A DNA stretch of 64,000 nt from the NCBI RefSeq assembly GCF_041228105.1, contig NZ_CP166097.1:3348001-3412000 (forward strand). Reading direction: 5' to 3'. The position numbers were made by a program, and so were the translations under genes. Below are positions 43,358 through 52,422 of this stretch, in pieces (positions within the stretch are counted from its first letter, which is position 1; every line of letters begins with the position of its first letter). A model generated the notes under the pieces. The model saw only the letters and a program-made list of their open reading frames with translations. It had not been told where the DNA came from and did no database searches. The stretch is from Pectobacterium aroidearum (GTDB taxonomy: Bacteria; Pseudomonadota; Gammaproteobacteria; Enterobacterales; Enterobacteriaceae).

Positions 43358-44812
43358 ATGCATAACAGCGACGTCAGTCTTACCGTCACTCAGGCTCTGG
43401 ATAAACTGGAAGCGCTGTATGATGACGCCGTCTCAGCGCTGCGCGACGCCATCGGGGACTTCATCAATGATGGCACCCTGCCCGATGCCAACGCGCGCGC
43501 GGCGGGATTATTTTCCTACCCGGCCTTGCGCGTCAGCTGGAGCGGCAATTCGACCGGCCATCCCCGCCATCGCGCCTATGGACGTTTCACCCATCCCGGC
43601 AGCTACTCCACCACCGTGACCCGCCCGGCATTTCTACGCGCTTATCTGGCTGAACAGCTTGCGCTGCTGGAGGGGGATTATGATGTCACCATTGACGTCA
43701 GCCCGTCACAGCAGGAAATTCCGTTCCCCTACGTGCTCGACGGTTCCGACCTGATTCTTGACCGCTCCATGAGCGCGGGCATCGCCAAACATTTCCCCAC
43801 TACGGAACTGTCACAGATTGGAGACGAGACGGCCGACGGGCTGTTTCATGCCACCACCACATCGCCGCTGTCGCACTTCGACGCCCTGCGCACTGATTTC
43901 TCGCTGGCGCGGCTTCGCCACTACACCGGCACGCCGGTGGAACATATTCAGCCGTTTATCCTCTTCACCAACTACACCCGTTATGTCGATGAGTTTGTAC
44001 GCTGGGCGTGTGCGCAGATTGCCGATCCCGATAGCCCCTATGAGGCACTATCCTGCGCGGGCGGTATCTACATCACCGCCGAGACACCGAACCCAGAGCA
44101 GACGGTGTCCGATCTGGCCTGGAAGAACCATCAGATGCCTGCCTATCACCTGATCCCCCGCCAGGGTAAAGGGATTACGATGGTCAACATTGGCGTCGGA
44201 CCATCCAACGCGAAAACCATCTGCGATCACCTTGCGGTGATGCGTCCGCATGCCTGGCTGATGATTGGCCACTGCGGCGGCCTGCGCGAGAGTCAGTCCA
44301 TCGGTGATTATGTGCTGGCGCACGCTTACCTGCGTGACGATCACGTACTGGACGCCGTATTGCCGCCTGACATCCCGATTCCCAGCATCGCCGAAGTGCA
44401 GCGTGCGTTGTACGACGCCACCAAGATGGTCAGCGGCATGCCGGGAGAAGAAGTTAAGCAGCGCCTGCGTACCGGCACGGTGGTTACCACTGATGACCGC
44501 AACTGGGAGCTCCGCTATGCGGCCTCTGCTCTACGGTTTAACCTCAGTCGCGCCGTCGCGGTAGATATGGAAAGTGCGACAATTGCCGCGCAGGGGTATC
44601 GTTTCCGAGTGCCTTACGGCACGCTGCTGTGCGTCTCGGATAAGCCGTTACACGGTGAAATCAAGCTGCCGGGACAGGCAAACCGTTTCTATGAAGGGGC
44701 GATTTCGGAGCATTTGCAGATTGGCATCTGCGCCATCGATCTGTTGCGGGCTGAAAGCGATAAGCTGCACTCACGCAAACTGCGTACCTTTAACGAGCCG
44801 CCGTTCCGCTAG
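43358..44812 (+). CDS. amn: AMP nucleosidase
   Basis: A 484-residue cytoplasmic enzyme, the same length as E. coli Amn, that cleaves AMP to adenine and ribose 5-phosphate. It has an Amn-specific N-terminal domain (LEALYDDAVSALRDAIGDFI, FSYPALRVSWSG) and a nucleoside-phosphorylase-like C-terminal domain (VNIGVGPSNAKTICDHLAVMRPHAWLMIGHCGGLRESQSIGDYVLAHAYLRDD, AVDMESATIAAQGYRF). The ATG at 43358 has AGGAG 5 nt upstream; a longer frame from 43331 is unlikely. No Zur-like box precedes it, so membership in the zinc regulon is doubtful. Confidence 0.95.
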   Translation: MHNSDVSLTVTQALDKLEALYDDAVSALRDAIGDFINDGTLPDANARAAGLFSYPALRVSWSGNSTGHPRHRAYGRFTHPGSYSTTVTRPAFLRAYLAEQLALLEGDYDVTIDVSPSQQEIPFPYVLDGSDLILDRSMSAGIAKHFPTTELSQIGDETADGLFHATTTSPLSHFDALRTDFSLARLRHYTGTPVEHIQPFILFTNYTRYVDEFVRWACAQIADPDSPYEALSCAGGIYITAETPNPEQTVSDLAWKNHQMPAYHLIPRQGKGITMVNIGVGPSNAKTICDHLAVMRPHAWLMIGHCGGLRESQSIGDYVLAHAYLRDDHVLDAVLPPDIPIPSIAEVQRALYDATKMVSGMPGEEVKQRLRTGTVVTTDDRNWELRYAASALRFNLSRAVAVDMESATIAAQGYRFRVPYGTLLCVSDKPLHGEIKLPGQANRFYEGAISEHLQIGICAIDLLRAESDKLHSRKLRTFNEPPFR

Positions 44813-44830
44813 TCAAATGATGTTGTTCAG

Positions 44831-44859
44831 GCAGCCGACCCCTGCGTGCCGTCGGCTGC
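44831..44859 (+). terminator. Terminator-like hairpin after amn
   Basis: A perfect 9-bp stem (GCAGCCGAC/GTCGGCTGC) with an 11-nt loop lies 18 bp after the amn stop and before the next Zur-like box. The T tail is weak. Confidence 0.5.
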
Positions 44860-44876
44860 TCTGGCGCGGTTAAATT

Positions 44877-44891
44877 CGTTATGTTATAACA
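44877..44891 (+). promoter_or_regulatory. Zur-box-like site upstream of the small Cys-rich gene
   Basis: CGTTATGTTATAACA matches the Zur core TGTTATANTATAACA at 12 of 14 defined positions and contains the palindrome GTTATAAC. It ends 27 bp before the start codon. Confidence 0.7.
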
Positions 44892-44918
44892 AATCAAATT
44901 TCATCGCGGATAAACCCA

Positions 44919-45158
44919 ATGAAGAAAGGTCTGTCAGTTCTGTTGCTTTCCCTGGTGGCGGCGCAAGCATCTGCGTTTCAAGCCAAAATGGTTCAGTCTA
45001 CGGAGAGCGGGCTACGCAATATTGATGACGCTAAGCGTGCCTTTTCCGGCTTTACGCCAATGGGGCTGAATACGATTCACCCCGGCCAGTGCGATGCCAC
45101 CTCCGTTAACGGCTGTGGTTGCCCATTTTGCACCCAGCTGCGGCTCATTGGCCGCTAA
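44919..45158 (+). CDS. Small exported Cys-rich protein, Zur-box associated, function unknown
   Basis: A 79-residue protein with a clean signal peptide (MKKGLSVLLLSLVAAQASA, cleavage after ASA). The mature part is about 60 residues and ends in a cysteine cluster, GQCDATSVNGCGCPFCTQLRLIGR, with four Cys within 14 residues. I do not recognise the family. The Zur-like box directly upstream and the convergent AztD-like gene suggest a periplasmic zinc-starvation role such as metal binding or handing zinc to a carrier. A GGAT Shine-Dalgarno is weak but present. Disulfide formation rather than metal binding is equally possible for the cysteines. Confidence 0.82.
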   Translation: MKKGLSVLLLSLVAAQASAFQAKMVQSTESGLRNIDDAKRAFSGFTPMGLNTIHPGQCDATSVNGCGCPFCTQLRLIGR

Positions 45159-45226
45159 TCACCACACCGTTGCTATAGACGATTCGGGCATCCCTGCCCG
45201 TATGCTGCTTCAATTCTGAACCGGGT

Positions 45227-46546
45227 TTAGCGCTTACCCGCCAGTTCGGTAGGCGCGCCATCAATCTTAATATCCAGCCCCTGCTTCGCGCTGTTCAGAT
45301 AAAACTCACGAATGCGCTGATTCACCGGATCGCTGACGTACACGCTGCCGCCGACGATGGCGAGCGACGGTGTCGGCGTTTTGGCACCGTAAGCGCAGTC
45401 AAACGCCTCGACCGCATCAAAGCTGGCGATTTGCTTCCAGTTTGGTGCCACGTCATATAGACGCAGCTTGCCATCTGGCGTCAGGTTTGCCACTCGTTTG
45501 CCATCGGCAGAGATTTCAAATTTACACACAGCCTGTTCATCCGGGATGGAAAACACATCCTGTGCCGTAAGCTTTTTGGATTGCGGATCGATACGAATCA
45601 GTGCGTTAAATGGCTGCCCGCCCAGCCCACCGTAATTCCCAATGACGTAACGACCTTGCAGACCCGATTTCAGCGTACTGGTACGACGATCGTCAGGATA
45701 AGCCAGCTTGTGCGACACCCATTTCCCACTCTGCTGTTTTACGATCAACACGCCGCCGTCACTTTTTGCATCACCTTCCGCCAGTTTTACATTACAGCCA
45801 AAAACGTGAACATGATTCAGCGCGCTGTGGCCGTGAAATTCTTTACACGAACGCTGGGGATCCTGCGCCTGATTAAAGTCCGCAATGGCTTTCCAGCCCT
45901 TATCCTGCTGATAAACAACAAAGCCATTAGGCCGCGACGTCACCGTTTTATCATCACCTTTGGCATAGGCCGCTTTCGGCACGGAAATCAGCCACTGGTT
46001 GTTCCCCAACGGCGCAGTGATACCGTGCTGCGGCGCAGGGCTTTTACGTTTCTCAACGACAGGATTGGCGCTATCCAGTTCAGACAAGCGGATCATCACC
46101 GATTCAGGCTGGCTGGGGCCGTCCCACGGACGTAAGCCATCGTATGACCAGGCGATCCAGCCGTTTTCCGAGGTAATATGCGAGGGTTTGTCTCCCGTCA
46201 CCCGCAGCGGCAAAAGCCGCGGCTCACCTTTATGCACGTCCAGATGGTCGTCATGCGATTCATAGGTCAGGCCAGTATCAAGGAAAGCAATCGTACCCGC
46301 GTCATCGTAAAGATTGACGATGGTGAATCGGCCATCTTCGGTAGGCACCAGCGATGCGTTCGCGTGACCCACGTCAAAAGTATGTGTGACTTTGAAGGTA
46401 TCCAGATCCAGCACGCTGAGCGTCGGTTTCTGGTGATCGGAAAAGATTAATCGTCCGCGCAATACCTCATGGTCGTGCGCCTGAACGCTCGCACTCCCCA
46501 CCCCCATCAGCAGCCCCAGAGTCGCCGCGATTGTCGTTTTCTGCAT
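45227..46546 (-). CDS. aztD: AztD-like periplasmic zinc metallochaperone (beta-propeller)
   Basis: A 439-residue secreted protein with signal peptide (MQKTTIAATLGLLMGVGSASVQA) and a mature N terminus HDHEVLRGRLIFSD rich in His and Asp. Seven propeller-like repeats follow, with histidine patches VGHANASL, SHDDHLDVHKGEP, HGHSALNHVHVFGC. This fits AztD, a chaperone that passes zinc to a periplasmic binding protein. GGAG Shine-Dalgarno. A near-consensus Zur box stands 35 bp upstream. It is convergent with the small Cys-rich gene. The family assignment is from remembered pattern; another metal-binding propeller is possible. Confidence 0.8.
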   Translation of the reverse strand: MQKTTIAATLGLLMGVGSASVQAHDHEVLRGRLIFSDHQKPTLSVLDLDTFKVTHTFDVGHANASLVPTEDGRFTIVNLYDDAGTIAFLDTGLTYESHDDHLDVHKGEPRLLPLRVTGDKPSHITSENGWIAWSYDGLRPWDGPSQPESVMIRLSELDSANPVVEKRKSPAPQHGITAPLGNNQWLISVPKAAYAKGDDKTVTSRPNGFVVYQQDKGWKAIADFNQAQDPQRSCKEFHGHSALNHVHVFGCNVKLAEGDAKSDGGVLIVKQQSGKWVSHKLAYPDDRRTSTLKSGLQGRYVIGNYGGLGGQPFNALIRIDPQSKKLTAQDVFSIPDEQAVCKFEISADGKRVANLTPDGKLRLYDVAPNWKQIASFDAVEAFDCAYGAKTPTPSLAIVGGSVYVSDPVNQRIREFYLNSAKQGLDIKIDGAPTELAGKR

Positions 46547-46580
46547 CTTTCTCTCCGTGATGTTATTGTGATTCTTGATA

Positions 46581-46595
46581 TGTTATAACATAACA
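46581..46595 (-). promoter_or_regulatory. Near-consensus Zur box upstream of the aztD-like gene
   Basis: TGTTATAACATAACA differs from the Zur core TGTTATANTATAACA at one defined position. It lies 35 bp upstream of the start codon, where Zur-zinc would block the promoter. Confidence 0.85.
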
Positions 46596-46631
46596 TTAAA
46601 AGATACCAGAATCAGGCAGAAAGGACATAGC

Positions 46632-46657
46632 AAAAGCGCCACATCCGTGGCGCTTTT
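46632..46657. terminator. Bidirectional terminator, serves proP
   Basis: A perfect 11-bp stem (AAAAGCGCCAC/GTGGCGCTTTT) with loop ATCC lies 19 bp past the proP stop. T runs occur on both strands. Confidence 0.88.
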
Positions 46658-46676
46658 CTTGTACAGTGAGGCGAGG

Positions 46677-48179
46677 TTAATTAATCTCAGGATGCTGTTC
46701 GGTCAGCCGTTTTCTTTTCTTCTCCAGCTCGGCAATTTGCTCATCAATCTCTTCTATTTTTAGCTCAATATTGTCGTACTGTTCCTGTAACAGCTCTTTG
46801 GCTTCCGTCCGATCCGACGCCGCAGGCGTTGCGCCTTTCAGCGGCTGGTTTGCCGTTTCTCGCATCGACATCCCGGTAATCAAACCGATAAGCCCAATCA
46901 CCATCAGGTAATACGCCGGCATATACAGGTTACTGGTCGATTCCACCAGCCACGCCGCCGCCGTCGGCGTAAAGCCCGCAACCAGTACAGAAACGTTAAA
47001 TGAGGTCGCCAGCGCGCTATAACGAATATGCGTCGGGAACAGTGCGGGAAGCGTCGAAGCCATCACCCCCGTGAACGAATTCAGCAGGACAGCCAGCATC
47101 AGTAATCCGCAAAAAATCAGCCCGATCACATCACTGTTGATCAAGATGAAGCTGGGTACTGACAGCAACAGCAGCCCAATACTGCCGCAAATAATAAATG
47201 GTTTACGCCCGTAGCGATCGCTCATCAGCCCCATCACCGGCTGCACAAACAGCATCCCGATCATGACGGCAATAATAATCATCACGCCATGATCTTCCGA
47301 GTAATTCAGGCTGTGTGAAAGGTAACTCGGCATATAGGTCAGCAGCATGTAATAGGTCACGTTGGTGGTAATCACCATCCCAATACAGATCAGCAGACCT
47401 TTCCATTGCTTGCTAACAATTTCACGCAGAGAAATCTTCGGCGGGGATTGAATGCTGTCTTTTGATTCTTTATCAATATTGTCCACGTGCTGCTGGAACG
47501 TCGGCGTTTCTTCCAGCGCATGGCGCAAATAAATCCCAATTAATCCGAGCGGTGCAGCAATAAAGAACGGAATACGCCATCCCCATTCCAGAAAGCTTTC
47601 TTCTCCGACAATGGAGGAAATAAGCACCACGACACCTGCCCCCATCACGAATCCGGCAATCGAGCCGAAATCCAGCCAGCTTCCTAAAAATCCGCGTCGT
47701 CTATCCGGGGAATATTCGGCAACGAAAATCGCCGCGCCGGTATATTCGCCCCCAACGGAGAAGCCCTGCGCCAGTTTCGCCAACAGCAGTAGTATCGGCG
47801 CCCAAATACCGATCGATTCATAAGACGGAATCAAGCCAATACAGAATGTGCTCACCGACATGATAATAATGGTGATCGACAAGACTTTCTGGCGACCAAA
47901 TTTATCGCCCATCGCGCCAAAAAATATTCCGCCGAGCGGCCGAACTAAAAAGGGAACCGAGAATGTTGCCAGTGCGGCAATCATTTGTACGCCGGGGTCG
48001 GCACCGGGGAAAAAAACCTGTCCGAGCGCATACGCCACAAAACCATATACACCAAAATCAAACCATTCCATCGCATTACCCAATGCGGCTGCGGTAATGG
48101 CTTTTTTGAGTCTGGCATTATCAATAATGGTAATGTCCTGAATTTTCATCGGCTCAATTTTTTTCTTTTTTAATCTCAT
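46677..48179 (-). CDS. proP: Osmosensing proline/glycine-betaine:H+ symporter ProP
   Basis: A 500-residue MFS symporter aligned almost end to end with E. coli ProP: LKKAITAAALGNAMEWFDFGVYGFVAYALGQVFFPGADP, GFSVGGEYTGAAIFVAEYSPDRRRGFLGSWLDFGSIAGF, YYMLLTYMPSYLSHSLNYSEDHG. The C-terminal tail DRTEAKELLQEQYDNIELKIEEIDEQIAELEKKRKRL forms the heptad coiled coil that tunes the osmotic threshold. The ATG at 48179 has AAGGA 7 nt upstream. It takes up proline, betaine and related osmoprotectants under high osmolarity. Monocistronic, with its own terminator. Confidence 0.96.
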   Translation of the reverse strand: MRLKKKKIEPMKIQDITIIDNARLKKAITAAALGNAMEWFDFGVYGFVAYALGQVFFPGADPGVQMIAALATFSVPFLVRPLGGIFFGAMGDKFGRQKVLSITIIIMSVSTFCIGLIPSYESIGIWAPILLLLAKLAQGFSVGGEYTGAAIFVAEYSPDRRRGFLGSWLDFGSIAGFVMGAGVVVLISSIVGEESFLEWGWRIPFFIAAPLGLIGIYLRHALEETPTFQQHVDNIDKESKDSIQSPPKISLREIVSKQWKGLLICIGMVITTNVTYYMLLTYMPSYLSHSLNYSEDHGVMIIIAVMIGMLFVQPVMGLMSDRYGRKPFIICGSIGLLLLSVPSFILINSDVIGLIFCGLLMLAVLLNSFTGVMASTLPALFPTHIRYSALATSFNVSVLVAGFTPTAAAWLVESTSNLYMPAYYLMVIGLIGLITGMSMRETANQPLKGATPAASDRTEAKELLQEQYDNIELKIEEIDEQIAELEKKRKRLTEQHPEIN

Positions 48180-48453
48180 CCTTTTTTCCTTTGCTTAAAA
48201 AGCGACCACTTATTAAAAATAAAATAGTTTTTTCATGCACAGGGAACCACCCGACTGCGCGCTGAAAAATGAACAGCTGATTGGTCGCAATATTCATTAC
48301 ACATTGGTACTGCTGAATGGAGTATAGAAGAATTTGGACAAAAGCTCGGGTTCAGGGTGCCGTATGCATAAATAACGGACAGGAATATAATCAAAGGAAA
48401 ATAATGGTAAAGAGTTATGACAAAATCATCACATTGCTATCGGTAGGGTATTT

Positions 48454-49392
48454 TTACTTACGCGGCGTAATCATTTTTGGGTTACGGCTAAAATAGCGCG
48501 TAAATGCCAGACTGAAATTAGCAGGATGCCGATAGCCAACTTGCCAGGCAGTCTGCGCCACCTGAAATCCCTGTTCCAGCAGTTGATGCGCCCGTTCCAT
48601 CCGCATCCGCAATAGCATCTGACCCGGCGTGGTCGCGAAGCAGCGGTGAAATCCGAGTTTGAGTCTGGATTCACTCATTCCTGCCTGAGTCGCGATACAA
48701 GCCAGCGTCAGCGGTTCAGCCAGATGTTCACGCATCCAGCGGCACACCTGCTCCAACTGCTGCCGTTCTTGTAGATGAATAGCGCCGCGCCTCTCTTCCG
48801 GCTGCAGGACGTGACGATACTGCGCCAGCAGGCTTAAAGCATGGATGTGACGGTTTAGCGGATCGGCGTCAGCGCACAGCGCATTGACATGAACCTGACT
48901 GGCGGCAGAGACGGGGGCAAACGCACGCTGTTGTACCCCATCGCCACTGAACAGCAGTTCCGCACACTCCACGCCAAAATAACGAGCCGCCGCCGTTTTC
49001 CCCACCAACAGCCGTAGCTGATCGACCTGCTGCTGAGCGTGATAATGACGTTCACCTACGCTGGCGCCAAACGTCGTAATCGTGACATGCCGTTGGCGAA
49101 ACCAAATCTGTGAACCGCCGTTATCGTAATAAGCCGACTCCCCTGCCAGCGCAAATGTCATAACCAGCATCGGTTGCGAATGTGGATTCTGTGTTTCTTC
49201 CACCAACGCACGGTGCGGGCGGTATTGTGAATGCGCCAATGACAGATCCGCATCAATGCGGCTGAAATCCGACCAGCATTCACCGATATCGCCCGGCAGG
49301 ATGCGACGTGAATCAGCGCGATTCACTTCACTCATCCGACACCGATCGCCGGACGATAACCCCTCTCGCACCCGTTGCTGTCTTTGTGTCAT
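48454..49392 (-). CDS. AraC-family regulator (iron-related type)
   Basis: A 312-residue protein. Its C-terminal AraC domain (about 210-312) has two HTH motifs: TLACIATQAGMSESRLKLGFHRCFATTPGQMLLRMRMERAHQLL and VAQTAWQVGYRHPANFSLAFTRYFSRNP. The N-terminal part with MLVMTFALAGESAYYDNG and HVTITTFGASVGERHYHAQQQVDQLRLLVGKTAAARYFG resembles PchR-type siderophore regulators. The ATG at 49392 has a G-rich Shine-Dalgarno; longer frames run into a Fur-like box and are rejected. Divergent from an O-methyltransferase gene, which it may control together with Fur. Confidence 0.82.
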   Translation of the reverse strand: MTQRQQRVREGLSSGDRCRMSEVNRADSRRILPGDIGECWSDFSRIDADLSLAHSQYRPHRALVEETQNPHSQPMLVMTFALAGESAYYDNGGSQIWFRQRHVTITTFGASVGERHYHAQQQVDQLRLLVGKTAAARYFGVECAELLFSGDGVQQRAFAPVSAASQVHVNALCADADPLNRHIHALSLLAQYRHVLQPEERRGAIHLQERQQLEQVCRWMREHLAEPLTLACIATQAGMSESRLKLGFHRCFATTPGQMLLRMRMERAHQLLEQGFQVAQTAWQVGYRHPANFSLAFTRYFSRNPKMITPRK

Positions 49393-49446
49393 TTTTCCCC
49401 CAACGTTTCGCATATGAAAAACGCCGTCTCGCATAACAATGAACAT

Positions 49447-49463
49447 AATAACGATTCTCATTT
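49447..49463. promoter_or_regulatory. Fur-box-like site between the AraC and O-methyltransferase genes
   Basis: AATAACGATTCTCATTT is a common enterobacterial variant of the Fur box. It lies 55 bp from the AraC start and 50 bp from the methyltransferase start, able to control both. Confidence 0.6.
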
Positions 49464-49512
49464 ATAGATAGCATATTCCCTATCGACTGACCATCAATGA
49501 GAAAGGCCACTT

Positions 49513-50499
49513 ATGAATCCATTAGAGACGTTATGGCAGCTTGCCGCCAGCAGCGTGAAGGCGGATGCCTTACATCTGGCGCTGGAACAGCAGATTTTCG
49601 ATCGGCTGGAGGAAGCCTCCACGCCGGAACAGCTGGCGGCAACGCTAGGCTGGCAACCGGAGAAAACCGGGTTTCTGCTTGAACTGCTGTGGAGCATGCA
49701 GCTACTGACGCGCCATCACGACGGCTATCGTACCGACCCGACCTGTGCCACCGTACTCTGTCGCAGCAGTTCACGTTTTCTGGGCGACGCCTGGCGCTTT
49801 CGCCTCACCAGCCTGCGCCAGTTTGGTCAGGAGCTTGGCGACGGCATGCATCAGCCTCTGCCGACCCAACTGACCGAGTTACCGCGCGATGCCGCGTGGG
49901 CCAACGCCGCGGAGCAGCAAATCGCTCAGGAACAGCGGGCGGTAACGGCTGACCGCGCCGAGCAGCTTCTTTCCAGCCTGCCGGATTTCCCGCAAATCAG
50001 GCACGTTCTCGATCTGGGCGGCGGCCCCGGCTGGGTGGCGATTACGCTGGCGCTGCGTCATGCTCAGATCTCCGGTACGGTGTATGACCTGCCGCAGACC
50101 GCCGCCGTGGCGCAGCGCAATATCGACGCAGCCGGGCTATCCGCACGGCTGTCGGCACAAAGCGGCGCCTTGCCCCGAGAAAAATACGATCTGATTTGGA
50201 GCTCTTCTTTCCTGCATTTTGTCGAGGACATTCCCGCGATGCTGACGACGCTCCGCGATACGCTGGCACCGGAGGGTACACTGGTTCTGGCACAGGCGGA
50301 GATTGCTGACGAGGCCGATGAGGCCGCGCCGGTTCTGCCGTTCTACCTGCCGATGCAAATGAGTGGACGCCACGTTACGCGGGAAGGTCAACTGGCGCAG
50401 TGGTTACTGGCTGCGGGCTTTACCTCTGTCGAAACCCGACGTCATCAGGCATTTCCTATGGCACCGCTGAATGTGCTGATCGCCCGCAAACACGGGTAA
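49513..50499 (+). CDS. SAM-dependent O-methyltransferase-like protein, Fur-box associated
   Basis: A 328-residue class I methyltransferase of the plant-type/acetylserotonin O-methyltransferase group. An N-terminal winged dimerisation domain (ALHLALEQQIFDRLEEASTPEQLAATLGWQPEKTGFLLELLWSMQLL) is followed by the SAM-binding motif VLDLGGGPGWVAITLALRHAQISGTVYDLP and a late IWSSSFLHFVED. It has no neighbouring biosynthetic gene except the divergent AraC regulator. The Fur-like box suggests expression under iron limitation, for example to modify a small molecule. The substrate cannot be told from sequence. Confidence 0.83.
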   Translation: MNPLETLWQLAASSVKADALHLALEQQIFDRLEEASTPEQLAATLGWQPEKTGFLLELLWSMQLLTRHHDGYRTDPTCATVLCRSSSRFLGDAWRFRLTSLRQFGQELGDGMHQPLPTQLTELPRDAAWANAAEQQIAQEQRAVTADRAEQLLSSLPDFPQIRHVLDLGGGPGWVAITLALRHAQISGTVYDLPQTAAVAQRNIDAAGLSARLSAQSGALPREKYDLIWSSSFLHFVEDIPAMLTTLRDTLAPEGTLVLAQAEIADEADEAAPVLPFYLPMQMSGRHVTREGQLAQWLLAAGFTSVETRRHQAFPMAPLNVLIARKHG

Positions 50500-50540
50500 C
50501 CTTCGCACGATATGCTCGAACACTAATCGTGATAGAAAAG

Positions 50541-50576
50541 CAAAAAGCCAGTCAGCATGCGCTGACTGGCAAAAAA
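50541..50576 (-). terminator. Rho-independent terminator of the chemoreceptor gene
   Basis: A perfect 10-bp stem (GCCAGTCAGC/GCTGACTGGC) with loop ATGC, followed on the minus strand by five T. Its stem is nearly the same as that of the patA terminator. Confidence 0.82.
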
Positions 50577-50661
50577 GCTTATACAATCTATTGAGGAAAC
50601 GTCTTGTTGTTATGCTTGCTGACTTTCAATACATCCCTGAGATGTTGGCTATTATAATATT

Positions 50662-52326
50662 TTAAAAATTCGTCCAATCTGACGGACGTTGAGCGGCTGC
50701 ACGAGTAGAAACCGGAAGCATCGCCACAAGCGAGAGAGCCTGAGTTGCAGGTTGCAACATTGAGGGTTTATGGCCCGCAATTCTAAACACGGAAACTTCT
50801 CTAACGAGCTGATCGGCTTGCTCCTTGAGACTTTGTGCGGCAGCAGCGGATTCTTCTACCAAAGCAGCATTCTGCTGCGTAGTCTGATCCATTTGGCTGA
50901 CAGCGATCCCCACCTGTTCAACCCCCGTCGACTGTTCAGCACTTGCCGCGCTGATCTCGGATACCGTATCGCTCAACTGACGAATAGACATCACGACCTG
51001 CTGCATCGTGTCCCCCGCTTTGTTAACCAATACAGAGCCAAGTTCAACGCGTTCAACGCTGGCCGTAATCAGATTCTTAATTTCTTTAGCCGCTTCGGCA
51101 CTGCGCTGTGCCAAGTTACGCACTTCTCCCGCCACAACAGCAAAACCACGACCTTGTTCACCAGCACGTGCCGCCTCAACAGCGGCGTTGAGCGCCAGAA
51201 TATTCGTCTGAAAAGCAATGCTGTCGATGACATTGATGATATCCGCAATGCTACGCGAGCTTTCATTGATCGCTCTCATCGTGTCCACCACCTCATTGAC
51301 AACATCACCTCCCTGCTGCGCCACAGTGCTTGCGTTTTTCGCCAGCACGTTCGCCTGAAGCGCGTTATCAGCATTGTTTTTTACCGTCATCCCTAATTGC
51401 GTCATCGTCGAGGAGGTTTCTTCCAGCGCACTCGCCTGCTCTTCAGTTCGTGATGATAAATCAGCATTACCCTGAGCAATCTGCATGCTGGCCGTCGCGA
51501 CACTCTCGGCATTGTTTCTGACGCCAACCACCATCCGTGTTAGCGCCGCTTGCATTTCCTGCATAGCCTCCAATAGCAACCCCGTTTCATCACGGTTATT
51601 GACGACAATCGAACCACTCAGATCGCCTTCGCTGATGCGTTTCGCAGAAGAAAGTGCAATAGATAACGGTGCCGTGACACTTCGGGTCAATAGCCAGGCC
51701 GTAAAGCATCCTAATACCGTAGAGAAAACGGATAGTATTAACATCCACAACAGCGCATCGTGGATATATTCTTTTGTCACCTGCTTAGCATGATCAACGA
51801 ATGAGACCTGTAATGCAGTCAACTCATTGAGCTTGGTAAAATAAAGCGATTGGATAGCGGCTATATCGCCAAACACCAATTCGGTAGCCAACGCATCTTG
51901 CTCATCCATCGCATAGTCAATGGCTTTATTAATGCTCACACTATATTGTTTTCTAATGTCGATAAGCTGATTAAACAGCTCACGTCCTTTCTGCGAAGTA
52001 ATGCTGCCATCGAGGTTTTTATATATTTCACTTGCCGAGTTAGTCGTTTTTACGATGACCGCCCTCAGCGCCTGTTTTTCCTGATTTCTGTCGGCAGGGA
52101 GGAGGATAATATCGCGCAAAGTACGAACATTGGTATTCAAGATATCTTGAATATCACGCAACATATCAACCTTCACCATTCTATCTTCAGTGATCTCATC
52201 AACTTCGGTGCCAATATCCTTCATAAAATAATAGCCCACAGATGACAAAATCAGTGTCAATATGATTAGCAAACCAAAGCCAAGAGCAAGCCTATTTCCA
52301 ATTTTTATATTTTTAAAAAAATCCAT
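50662..52326 (-). CDS. Methyl-accepting chemotaxis protein
   Basis: A 554-residue transmembrane chemoreceptor. TM1 spans about 11-33, a four-helix-bundle type periplasmic sensor about 34-190, and TM2 about 191-213. A HAMP domain follows, then the cytoplasmic signalling domain with the hairpin tip [41 protein letters not shown]. The C terminus ends in DWTNF, matching the W-x-x-F pentapeptide that tethers CheR and CheB. The ligand is unknown. It is monocistronic with a candidate sigma-28 promoter 70-96 bp upstream of the start and a terminator downstream. Such receptors are numerous in soft-rot bacteria. Confidence 0.94.
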   Translation of the reverse strand: MDFFKNIKIGNRLALGFGLLIILTLILSSVGYYFMKDIGTEVDEITEDRMVKVDMLRDIQDILNTNVRTLRDIILLPADRNQEKQALRAVIVKTTNSASEIYKNLDGSITSQKGRELFNQLIDIRKQYSVSINKAIDYAMDEQDALATELVFGDIAAIQSLYFTKLNELTALQVSFVDHAKQVTKEYIHDALLWMLILSVFSTVLGCFTAWLLTRSVTAPLSIALSSAKRISEGDLSGSIVVNNRDETGLLLEAMQEMQAALTRMVVGVRNNAESVATASMQIAQGNADLSSRTEEQASALEETSSTMTQLGMTVKNNADNALQANVLAKNASTVAQQGGDVVNEVVDTMRAINESSRSIADIINVIDSIAFQTNILALNAAVEAARAGEQGRGFAVVAGEVRNLAQRSAEAAKEIKNLITASVERVELGSVLVNKAGDTMQQVVMSIRQLSDTVSEISAASAEQSTGVEQVGIAVSQMDQTTQQNAALVEESAAAAQSLKEQADQLVREVSVFRIAGHKPSMLQPATQALSLVAMLPVSTRAAAQRPSDWTNF

Positions 52327-52395
52327 ATTAGCACCAGAATTTTACATTCTTACCATGTTTACCCAATTGCGATTGATAGACACATTAGCTACTGT

Positions 52396-52422
52396 TTATC
52401 TGAAAAAATACGACAAACGGTA
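52396..52422 (-). promoter_or_regulatory. Candidate sigma-28 (FliA) promoter of the chemoreceptor gene
   Basis: On the minus strand TACCGTTT (52422-52415), an 11-nt spacer and TCAGATAA (52403-52396) match the FliA consensus TAAAGTTT-N11-GCCGATAA at 12 of 16 positions. It would give a leader of about 60 nt. Confidence 0.55.

Noticed and set aside
43358..44812. amn as a member of the Zur-linked regulon
   Set aside because: It lies between Zur-linked genes, but its upstream region has no Zur-like core and it is a standard full-length AMP nucleosidase.
50770..51396. 208-codon open frame opposite the chemoreceptor gene
   Set aside because: It mirrors the conserved signalling domain of the chemoreceptor on the other strand and shows no protein-family pattern.
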